NCBI GenBank assembly: GCA_003344405.1
Contig: NOWV01000134.1
Span: 62,001-126,000, forward strand
DNA from: Trichoplax sp. H2
Lineage: Eukaryota > Placozoa > Uniplacotomia > Trichoplacea
Reading direction: 5' to 3'
Length of the DNA stretch: 64,000 nt
Positions 22,069-32,409 of the stretch are shown here, piece after piece. The translations under genes were made by a program, and so were the position numbers. Numbering within the stretch: the stretch's first letter is position 1; every line of letters starts with the position of its first letter. The notes under the pieces were generated by a model. That model ran no database searches. It was not told the DNA's origin and was given only the letters and a program-made list of their open reading frames with translations.

Positions 22069-23583
22069 ATGGCTGAAGGCATTGGATCGGTATTAATGTC
22101 GTGGGTACAATCGCAATCATCGACAACATTGTTGTTTATGGTGGTGATTTGCGGTTTTATAACACTACTTGTTAAAGATTACGTTATTCCTTACAGAACT
22201 ATTCTTGCAACCGGATTGAAGGGTCCTATACCCAAACCTTTTATTGGTAATGTCTTTGATTACGGTGGTGTTTGTCAACATAGAGGTCAACTTAAACGTC
22301 AAGAAAAATATGGGAAAATTTATACTTTACTACATTATCACATACCAACTGTGTATATAGGTGACCCGGAGATAATAAAAACGATTATGGTTAAAGAGTT
22401 TTCTAATTTTACTAATCGATTCCCTGTTAATAAAGCACATCATCCATTCGATAAAACGGTAGTAAGAGCTGATGATGACGACTGGAAACGTCTACGAACT
22501 TTATTGATACCGTCATTTAGCGCGTCAAAGCTTAAAACTAACGTTCCATTTATTAATAATTTTACCAATGATGTAATTGATAAATTCCTACAGGCTGAGC
22601 ACCAAGGTAAATCTGTCGATGTCTGGAAAATATTTGGAAATCTTAGTATGAGCACCATCATTGCTACAGTATTTGGGATTGAGTTTAAGTCCAAAAAACA
22701 TAAGGAAAAAGTAATTACAGCCGCAAGTGCCTTACTAAGAAATCAAACTAATTTGTTGCAACTTGTACTTATTTACGCGTATCTAGCCTTAGCATTGTGG
22801 GAACCAATAACTGGAGGGAAAATTATTACATCTGTATATTACTTGCGCGATACGATTGTAGGTGTTATTCAGGAACGGCGTAAAAATCTGAAACGAGGTA
22901 TTCCATGCCGCAGAGATATCTTGCAACATATGATTGAAGCAGGTGATCGGGATCGGCTTAGTAATGAAGAAATTGTAAGTCAAGCTATCATTTTCCTAGT
23001 GGCTGGTTACGAAACTACAGCAAGTACATTAGCATTTCTATGCTACACACTCGCAGTTAATCCAGACGTCCAGCAGAAACTTATACACGAAATCGATTCT
23101 AAATGTCCTGACGAAGAGACTTTAAATTATGAAACTGTTCTTGATTTGCCTTACTTAGAAATGGTTGTCAATGAAACTTTGAGACTGTATTCTCCCGCAT
23201 TCTTCATCACTAGACAAGCTAAACGTGATATTAATGTACATGAAGTGTTTATTCCGAAAAATAGTATGGTCGTTTTTCCAATATATGCAGTTCATCACAA
23301 CCCTGAATTATGGCCCGACGCTGATAAATTTATTCCTGAACGCTTTAGTTCAGAAAAGAAAGCAAGGCGTCACCCATACAGCTATATCCCATTTGGTGGA
23401 GGTCCACGAATTTGCATTGGCATGAAATTGGCTCTGTTGGAAGTAAAGCTAGCGTTAGTGAAAATTTTGCATCGTGTTGAATTTGTGACCTGTAAGGAGA
23501 CTAAAATACCTTTAAAGTTAAGAACTGGTTCAACAGCGTCGCCGGAGAGCAGTGTGTATTTAAAAACTAGGAGAAGGCATTAA
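22069..23583 (+). CDS. Cytochrome P450, CYP3-like (clan 3), divergent member
   Basis: A single-exon P450 of 504 aa. The start is the ATG at 22069 (MAEGIGSVLMSWVQ); the frame upstream offers only TTG. It has a membrane anchor at about residues 18-40 and the hinge GPIPKPFIGN. Landmarks: WKRLRT, AGYETT at residues 312-317, ETLRLYSP (the usual second proline-flanked YPP is YSP here), PERF, and a heme loop reading GGGPRICIGMK with the cysteine at residue 449. Asn just before the cysteine in all other copies is Ile here. The tail lacks the LGIRKR ending and reads YLKTRRRH. It is intact but the most divergent of the array; a changed substrate is plausible but not shown. Confidence 0.94.
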   Translation: MAEGIGSVLMSWVQSQSSTTLLFMVVICGFITLLVKDYVIPYRTILATGLKGPIPKPFIGNVFDYGGVCQHRGQLKRQEKYGKIYTLLHYHIPTVYIGDPEIIKTIMVKEFSNFTNRFPVNKAHHPFDKTVVRADDDDWKRLRTLLIPSFSASKLKTNVPFINNFTNDVIDKFLQAEHQGKSVDVWKIFGNLSMSTIIATVFGIEFKSKKHKEKVITAASALLRNQTNLLQLVLIYAYLALALWEPITGGKIITSVYYLRDTIVGVIQERRKNLKRGIPCRRDILQHMIEAGDRDRLSNEEIVSQAIIFLVAGYETTASTLAFLCYTLAVNPDVQQKLIHEIDSKCPDEETLNYETVLDLPYLEMVVNETLRLYSPAFFITRQAKRDINVHEVFIPKNSMVVFPIYAVHHNPELWPDADKFIPERFSSEKKARRHPYSYIPFGGGPRICIGMKLALLEVKLALVKILHRVEFVTCKETKIPLKLRTGSTASPESSVYLKTRRRH

Positions 23584-24650
23584 AATGAAGGATCGAATTT
23601 GGGTATTTGAATCTTGCAAATTTATTAAAGACCGAGCACTTTTAATCCACTCTTTTGCAGTTTATAAGCATGATTTTACTTAGTGATTGTGCAGGTATTG
23701 ATTTTATTCTCGATTTTATTATAGTACGTGTGTAAAAACTGATTGAATATTTCAGTGAAGTCAGTGAATTAATTCTTGAAATTAAAAATTTGCTTGTACT
23801 TTGTTTTGTTCTTCAACTGTACAATCATAATTTATTGGCTATGAATCATTATCCTGACCTTAAATATCATTCAATTAATTAATTTAATTTTAATGCATCG
23901 ATGGGCTTTATTATATCTATAATATATTCACATCAAAATATAATTTATTCTTCAACAGCAGTCTCGACTATTTTTCTTTAAAATTCGAGTTAATAAGATA
24001 TTCTTATTGTAGTTGTCGTCATAAGAATACTCTACAAAATACCGATTCAGAATAAGCGACGATTCAACTATTCCTGTGTTAAGCGGTGATTTGCGATACG
24101 CCCAATTCAGTCCAATTTTGTCAAGGTACATATAAAATGTATTTGTAATAAAAAGTGACAGTAATCATGAAATTATATTGTTAGTAAATCTTGTCTTGCG
24201 AAAATATTTTTCATGTAAGCGAATGCCTTCATGAATTCATTAATTACTCGACTGTAAGATGACACTTTGTATGATATACTTGTACGCAACATGCTTAACG
24301 TCAAGAAGTTTAAAAATGAGCTATAAGATGGACTTGATTCGAGTTGCCAGCTCAATGTACTGTCAGCTAATTGTTTGGGTAATAGGTTTTTATTCATCAA
24401 TTTGTAGTTCATTGATCAATCGAACGCATTGTATAAAACCCCGCAAAATTGCAATCCAAAATCAACTACGGTCTAGAAATGGCACGTCATACTGGCATGG
24501 TATTGATATTTTTGCATTGGAGTTTTAGAAATTCATCTTTAAAAAGGTGCACTCACTTTCACAAAGTTTTGAATAAAAGTAGCCAATACTCGTTGTGTAT
24601 TTAGGGTTAGAAAGTGTATCATTTGTAGTTGAGAATGTAGTATTTGGTTT
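23584..24650. other. Intergenic AT-rich spacer
   Basis: No supportable gene. Overlapping open stretches on both strands at 24173-24412 and 24259-24528 show no known motif and overlap antisense, so at most one could be real. I see no reason to call either. Confidence 0.45.
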
Positions 24651-27600
24651 TCATTTGTACTGCAGTCCTACGCTGTCGATAATTTTTCGCGCATCAAAAT
24701 GGGAATGATTGCTAGGACCATGTTGCGGTCAAGATCCATCGATTGTCGAGGTTTCTCCATCCGTCCGTCTACTACGCCGAACGCGTCATGACTAATGGGA
24801 TGACACCATTTTATTTTGGGGTGAGACAGGGACAAAAAATCCAAACTTGGAATGTCGTTCCACAGTAGTCAGTCAAGCCACCACGGTGTCCATCAACACG
24901 CTACAGTTTGCCTCTACACCGTGATAGTTCGGCGTGATCGACTTGATTGAAATGGTTTGACGACATTAGAAAAGCAAAAGCATTCTGAGTACGGTATTAT
25001 TATGTACAGTACACTGGTTGTGTAGTAATATCTCCGTGGATATGACAGTGGTACTGTAGATTTTTGTATTTTGGAATTTTTTTTGCCTGTTAGAAAACTG
25101 AAAACTTTGCGCTCTACCAAGCAACAGTACCGACGTGTTGTCATGCTGCACAACTGAACGACGTGAAGCGCAATGGCGTATGATACCATACCATCGTCAG
25201 GCATGATGATGTCAATCGTACGATACGGTGTAGTTACTGTGGTACAGTACCGTCTTGTATTGTTGTACAGTACAGTACAATAGAGAAAATGGAACAAAGT
25301 ACTGTAAAATTTCAACCCTAGTTACGGCCCGATGTTATCAGGCGCCAGTACTGTGTCTACTGTACCAGCAAACAGCTCGTCGCCAGGTACAGTACTGTGC
25401 TCAAGCGTAAACAAGCGACAGTCACGTGATATAGTACAGTCTTGTACTTTACACTGTACACTGTAGCCTTCAGCTGCAGTCCATCTTGCCTACAGACGGT
25501 ACAGTACTGTAGTCTCCCATACTACCATATAGGCGATTACCAACGTCTAGGCTACTGACGACAAATGGTCATCTCAGACTCTAGCATCAAGCCAGTAATC
25601 ATATCGCCGTCAGGCTATCGGTTTGGTAAGGTAGGTTGCCTTTACTGTAGGCGTTTTGCCCCAATTGTTACAGTGGCAGAATACTCTACCGTCAGCGTAC
25701 ATGACGAAGAGCAACATTAGAGATTTGCTACAATCCTAGTACTGTACCGTACAGTGGGTACAGCAAAGGCGCGAAAGTATACAAGTAGCCTGTACGTACG
25801 GGAACAGTGTTTAGTACGGCTGTTACGGTGAAGTAGTTTGGCGCGCGTTTACGTTCTTCATTTTCATAGTGTACAGTTTTGCTTTGCTGCTTGTCCGACA
25901 CTTTCAGCGGTCGTCATAGTTGATGCAAAAGTTACTGCACCTATCTATCACTACCAATACAACTTTTTAAATTTACTATAGAAATATTTTGTAAACTTTT
26001 ACTGCTGTAAGGCCAATCCCTTGCCAAATTTCTCTTCTTACAAGCTATTTTTACACGCAATATCTTTGGAACAGATTGGATTGATCTGGAAATGGCGCGA
26101 TTCAAAGCGACTGCAAGAAAGAGTGACTCATGGCAAGCCAAGAAATTCTTCTATAAGAAAGTGAGTAATTGTGTTGATGTTGTGGATTCCATGATACTCT
26201 TATACTTCATGTTCTATACCGGCTGCAATAGTATGCATGCCATGGATAATCATCCAAAAATATTTCCGGGTAGAATATTATTTTGAGGATGGGTAAATTT
26301 CCACACGGCAAGTTCTCTATTATAAAAGAGGTCGAAAAATTTTTTTCCAGAATCTCACTTTAATGTAAAATTGTTTTTCAAGTTAATAAGGTAATATGTG
26401 TCTTATACTCGTTTATGCACATAGTAGTGAATGGATACTAGCGTATTAGTTTATTTTAATTTTTTATTAAGTACAAGTACGTTGGAGTTAGATGATCTGC
26501 TAGTCGCCTTTCATAGTATTGCAAGATTTTAAAGAATTTTCTCTTTATTTCTGGTGAAAAATTTGGGAACTTTTTTATTATGTATATTCTAATTTTATTT
26601 CTACGCGCGCCATTCTACTTGGGTAATACCGTCGATTTTTCTGCTTGTTCAAAATTGTATCCATTGCAATAATTGAGACGCTATTGCTGCTGTAGCAAGC
26701 AAATACTCAACAAATCATGATCGCTGCAGTGTTTGTATCGGACTGCATTGATTTCTACAGGCTTACTCAACCAAATCGCCGCTTTCTATCGTGGACTGTA
26801 GTGCGCAATAGTTTAAACTAGTGGTCGCTTTGAGAAAATGGAAACCAAGACTGTCGAAACAATGTAAACTGAAGTAAATTGCGTTATACTACACTGTTCA
26901 TTGACAGTACAGTGGATGGAAGTGTTGACGGTGACCCAAGTCATATACGAGTATATACAGTATATTATATATTATAGATTGTGATGATGATACGTTCGTT
27001 TGTGGTTTGTAGTATTAATTTTGTACCGTACGTTGGAGTCTAATGGATTAGACCTTCACGACTATAGGTGTGCTAAACAAGGACGCTAGGGCGCTCTCTA
27101 TGTTCTGTATTTTTCACGGCCTAATTGCAACAACATTATTATTTGTCCAAGAAAAAAAGAACGATGAACGTCCCAGTACCATATAGCCCCTGCAACTGCC
27201 ATAAACCCACCAAGAAAAAAAGAGCCAAATTGACCCAACTGTATCACATGATTCAGCCTCACTCTTGCCTACAGTAGATGTCACTGTACAGTACAATACC
27301 GTACAGTGTTTACATTGTACGGACAGTACTGTAGAAAAGATTTCCTTGTTTTGCATCCAGACGTCATACAGTACGTACTGTACGGTATTTTTATGTACCT
27401 TTAGGCGACTGTACTGAGTGTGCGTACAGTAGTGTTATTGGTAGACTTTTCTGTCATTTTGATACCGTAATCTTCATTGTCACCAGCGAGTTTACTATGC
27501 GTTTTCGTCCCTGATTGGTACCCAGCATAAGACACAGTATCTAGGCGCCAAGGAGCGCTCCATTTGAAAAAATAAAACAAGAGAAATCGAGTCCTACGCC

Positions 27601-28100
27601 TTAAAATGAAATTGACCGATAGTTTATAAGCTGATGAGAAAATGTAAACTTACATCATAGTATTCAACAGCCAGCTACAGTGATGACAGGGTTAACGAAT
27701 TACTCTTGCAATCATAACTCGCTCATGCAACCGAAATAGAATACCTTGCTATCAAATGAATCGATGCAAGGACTATGATAGGCCGTAAGATTGAGCATAG
27801 CTCACATCCACTTGGGCTTTACCAAATGGATGGTGGTATCACCCACCAATGAAGGAATTAATGAATTGAGAATCGTTATGTCATTAATGGTAGTTGATTA
27901 TTGCCTGACGGCAACTGGCAACGCATTCGGCGTCACTGGACTGCCTTGTTATTTCTATGCTGATTGAGCGATTGAAGTAGACATTGGTCTATAGAGAACC
28001 GTAGATGTAATTTACTAGCCTATGACAGGACGTACTGTACTGTTGTATATATGCACTTGGTAATTTAATTTGGATTTGTTGAGGACAATTCCATAGCTTC
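24650..28100. repeat. GTAC-palindrome-rich, less AT-rich island
   Basis: From about 24.65 to 28.1 kb the composition is visibly less AT-rich than the rest. Self-complementary strings built on GTAC (TACAGTACTGTA and variants) are dense, for example near 25260, 25387, 25499, 25737, 27285 and 27362. The same motif is scattered through the window and recurs in the 62-63.4 kb minisatellite. Apart from a possible importin first exon (26092-26160) I see no gene; the 133-codon minus-strand open stretch at 24914-25315 is a by-product of this biased sequence. Confidence 0.55.
26092..26160 (+). CDS. Possible first exon of the importin-alpha-like gene
   Basis: An ATG opens 23 codons (MARFKATARKSDSWQAKKFF, then YKK) and is followed immediately by an ideal donor, GTGAGT, in phase 0. 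The next traced exon (28359) also begins in phase 0. The peptide is strongly basic, as expected for the start of an importin-beta-binding region. The pseudogene on the other strand has a comparable 21-codon basic exon with a phase-0 donor (35808-35746). The implied 2.2 kb intron is long for this locus, and an intermediate exon may be missing. No transcript evidence is available. Confidence 0.4.
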
Positions 28101-28358
28101 AAGTCAGGATACAGTACTGCACTGTATGTCTACGATTGTTGCCAAGGTGTTATTACCTTACTTTCAAATATCAACGATTACTACCAATTAAATGATTGCT
28201 TGCGACACTGATTCCTAGATTAGAATCCTGAGGCTGTGTGATATCTTTACGAAGTGTTGGTAGATTGCTAAAATTGACTACTGGATCGTGGTTCTTTTTG
28301 CACCTACCTATAGCGATTTGTTGATTTTAAAACTTTGATCTCTTTTTTTTTGACTTAG

Positions 28359-31063
28359 CTGACCGTAGAGAAGCTAAATGCCTTGAAAACTCAGATGAGA
28401 TCGCGAGATCTGAATACAGTTTTAACTGCTATCCGAGAATTTTGCCAGCATTTGCGAAATAGAGGTATCTTTGACAAGTAATTTGTAGAGCTCTAAATAC
28501 AATCATCTGGCGCCTTAAATTACGAAAAGTTAGAATGTTCTTTCAGTGATTCACTCAAAATATAAAAGATATAGAGTTTTCGTTACGAACTAAAAATAAT
28601 TTTGTAAGACCGAAGTGTCCAATACACTCTTTTGAGAAGTTTCTTAATTTTACCCATTCCAATGTGTGGTAGAATGGAAATAAGATGACATTTGCTAAAT
28701 AGCTAACTTATTATCTAACACAATGGATCAATATTATTGTTGATGCGTTTAGAATACAGAAAGTCTCTTATTCGACAAATTGTCGACTCCGAGCTTGTTC
28801 CAGTATTTGTAAAATTTTTGCGATCGCCAAATGCTGAAATTGTTACTGAAGCCAGCTACGTCTTAGCCGTTGTTTCTAGCGGAAAAGTAGACGAAATGAG
28901 GCAAATTCTTAATGATTTCCCTCGTCACCGCTACCCGAAATTGTTGGTTAGTAAAGATGTGGATCAGGACATCACTAAAGGTGCTATTCGCAACACCAAA
29001 GCAGTCGTACAAGCCGGTGCTGTGCCTCCTTTGATTGCATTGCTTTCACATGATGATGATGATGTCAAGCAAAATGTATGTATAACCGTAAAGTGTAGAT
29101 ATTTTTGAAATTAAACTTCAGTTTGAAAATCTATAAAAATAATGTTTACTATTCCGCTTTGGTGTAGTGTTTGTGGACCATAGGAAGTATCGCAGAAGAT
29201 TGTGCTAAATACAGGAGCGATTTATTAGCTCAGAATATTTTGCCCCCACTATCTCAGTAAGGATTCTGTGAATCGAGTGTCTTGACAGTACTTCTGTACA
29301 AACTTGTGAAATAACAGTGCTCTAGCATTTTAAGCGTTTCACTTGACAATAGTACAGAAGTTTTTTTCTTCGAGGCTTGTCTTATTATAATTCTGTAAAT
29401 AAAAATTTTTCCAAGCGGAACAATCTAGTAATCCGTTAATTATGAATTATTTAAAGGATTCTTGAAAATGAGATGGCAAACCAAGAATTGTTAACTTATG
29501 GCGCATGGGCTTTCCGCTGTCTTTGTTATAAAAGGATAGCGCGTTCAGATAAACACGTTGTAAGTCATAATGGATCAACATAAGATGGAAAAATTAATAT
29601 CGAAAATCATTTTTTAAACTTAAATATAAACCTTGTTTCTTGAACTTCTTCAAAGATACCTGCCGTAATCCCCATGGTTTGGCAGCTTCTTCAGTCTGAA
29701 AACATTTGCATTCTTAGTCATGTAACATGGTGTGTTGCGCGGCTGACCGATCCTACAAATGGAGCGATAGTCGATGAGCTTATAAACGTTGATCTATGCA
29801 AACGACTGATAGAGTTGATCCCGTAAGAATTACGTCATATTTCTGTACTTGATCTAGGCTATGGTAGTTATATGATAGATCCTTGCTTAAATATTTAGGC
29901 ACCGGTATACTCCTCTGGTGAAGCCAGTAATGTTAGCAATTTCTAACATCATATCTCGTGGCCCAGTGCAAAGAAAGGTATTTACACGACCTTGTTTTTA
30001 GTCGATTCGTGCAGTACGATTAGGGCATAACCACCCGTATCCAAAAATTGTCTACTTTAGATGCTAGTTGATTGTTCACCTTGGCAAAATATGGCTGTCT
30101 TTACTGACTATTTACGATGCGACAACAACATTTTGATGGTTTTATGTAAAGTCGCATGGAAACTGATGTCTGATAAGGAGCAAATCCAGGTCATTAGAGC
30201 GTTGCGATAATAAATATAATCTGTATCTTTGTTACTGTTATGAAAAGTGCGTTTTATTCTAAACCAAATGTATATTTTTAAACGATTGAAATGCAACAGT
30301 CCGCTATCGATTCCCAAATTCTGCCTAACTTGATCAGAATTGTACGCAAGAGAAGAGGCAGGAAACTACCTAACGAATTAGTAATGCTTATTGCCGATGC
30401 TGTTTTGGGTTCTGATGATCAACAGATATGGTAAGAAATTACTATCAAAAAGAATCTCTTCGTTAGGTACTAATATGGCCACTATTGTAGGTATATTGCT
30501 GATCAAAAGGCTGTCAGAGCTTTCTGTCTTACGTTGCCCAAAATATCAGATACGGACACGCTTCATGACGTTATTTCTGCACTACAAAGTATTTTGCGAG
30601 TTGGTGAGGATGTTAGGAAATTGGAAAATCAGTATGAAAATGCGTATGCTGCTGAATTTAAAGCTAAAGGTTGGTTTTAAAATTTCTGTCACTCTAAATA
30701 GTATTTTTAGTGATAGCACTTAGGCATGTAATCAAAATATCTATGACGTGAGAGATTTTTGGCTGTATCACATTTAATGATTAAAAAGCCTTAGACATGT
30801 AGTGGAAGTGAGATTTTAGTAGTTTTTCAAAGATATGTCTCAATTAAACTAGCTTCTTTTTTATTTTGCGAAAAGACGTTGAGTTTATGCAATCATTGGT
30901 TCAACATCAAGATAAAGCTATTAGCAGGAAAGCACGTAGTATCATGTCTAAACATTTTCGCCAAAAGAGGAAAAGGACAAAACAGCAACCACAACAGCCA
31001 CAGCAAGAACCACAACAAGAGCAACAGGAAGGACAACAGGAAGAGCAACAACAAGAAGCTTAA
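28359..31063 (+). CDS. Importin-alpha-like armadillo-repeat protein (ten exons traced)
   Basis: Exons by GT-AG borders and frame: 28359-28464, 28753-29075, 29168-29256, 29457-29559, 29656-29822, 29899-29977, 30061-30189, 30300-30430, 30491-30669, 30876-31063; together 498 codons including the stop, all phases matching. The 30189 donor is GTCATT, a weak one. The product aligns with importin alpha (karyopherin alpha) from the first armadillo repeat (LTVEKLNALKTQMRSRD) through AVVQAGAVPPLIALL, LWTIGSIAED, MLVDCSPWQ, SAIDSQILPNLI to the C-terminal VEFMQSLVQHQDKAISRKA. Importin alpha normally carries NLS cargo into the nucleus with importin beta. Here the Trp/Asn pairs that hold the NLS are mostly lost, and the tail is Gln/Glu-rich rather than the usual acidic end. 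Exon 2 contains an unusual in-frame 81-nt insert (28887-28967) that could be an intron. The N-terminal exon or exons are uncertain. Confidence 0.85.
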
Positions 31064-32409
31064 TATCTAAGAAATAGAACAATAACCATTGATGTCGATT
31101 TTAGCAATATTGAACAGTATTTTACGATAATATATTAGTACATTTCGATGCCGTTAGACCTCACAGCACGGAATTGCCATACATTATAGATGGCTACGGT
31201 TTCTCTTGATTATGACTTTTAAATATTCATTCATCTTTATCAGTTAACACGCTAATCCAGTAGCTTATATAACATGTCCTTGTTTATGTATAATTGTCAA
31301 ATTGATGTAGAATATCATCAAACAAAAGTGGTTGTCATAAAAGCCAGGGGTGGACCCTTTTTATAGATTTTATTTCAACTACTATTAATTTCTTTAATGG
31401 AAATCATTAGTAATTGTACTGTACTACTCGTGTAAAGAATCCCATGTCAGGAAACCGGCTAGACATGTAATGCATAAACGCTAAAATATATTTTATTCAG
31501 TTCCGAATGTTTGTAATAATGTAGTTGATGCTAGATGTGATTTTAAGCCACCACAATTTGTGCATTGGGCAATGTGAAATTAGAATCCAATACAGTACAG
31601 TATTACAGTTAAATATTAATTAGGTAGAAGGTATACGCCTAATTAAGTAGATTAATTTATTATTTTAATTAAGTTGACTGTAAGGAATCGTAGGGCGACA
31701 AACGTAGATCTACATGATGGTTGCAGAATGAAGATGTTGCAATTAAGTTGATCACACTATTTTAAAGCAAAGTCATGAGTCTCTTGTTCGTTAAGGTTTA
31801 TTAATTAACTATTAAAGCTATAAGAAATCGATCGATGTTGTGTCGAATGTATATTTCCATTTCGCTATTTGGAAGATTGTGATGGCCATTAAAGTGACTG
31901 AGTGCACAATCTATCTATGGAATACAAGCCTAAATACGTGCATGCCCTACGCAGTAAACCGTAGATCGTATTTTATGCAGAAGCAGCCTACTGTTAGATA
32001 GCACATCTTAAATACTGTATTTAACGAAAAATTTGTAGTATTGCTTAAATACGTAATTATTGGCATTAGAAATTTCTGATATACTTTATTGAAAGAACTG
32101 GTAGTTTTCGTAAAATCCTAGCATTACAAGAGTAATAGCAAGCACTGATAGCCGCATGCATATTACAATGCTATGTAATGTTTAGCGTCATTATACTGTA
32201 ATTTACTGGTCAAGAGCGTTGTGATAGTTTTGCCTGCACACAATGTTACGCTGCATTGCTAAAAGCAAGTTATTGTACTATACTATAAATCCCTAGTCAC
32301 ATTTAGCTATTTAAAGTGTTGCTGTTACAACCAGAACTGGTTAGATTAAAATTTCGTTATTTATATTATGTTTATAATGGTTCGAATCGGTGTTAAGTGC
32401 AACTATTAT
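31064..32409. other. Spacer between convergent importin-like loci
   Basis: 1.35 kb between the 3' ends of two convergent loci. It should contain the 3' UTR of the plus-strand gene. I see no other gene. Confidence 0.5.

Noticed and set aside
24914-25315. 133-codon minus-strand open frame
   Set aside because: It lies in the GTAC-palindrome-rich island, has a repetitive Tyr/Thr/Cys-biased composition and no known motif. No splice or promoter context supports it.
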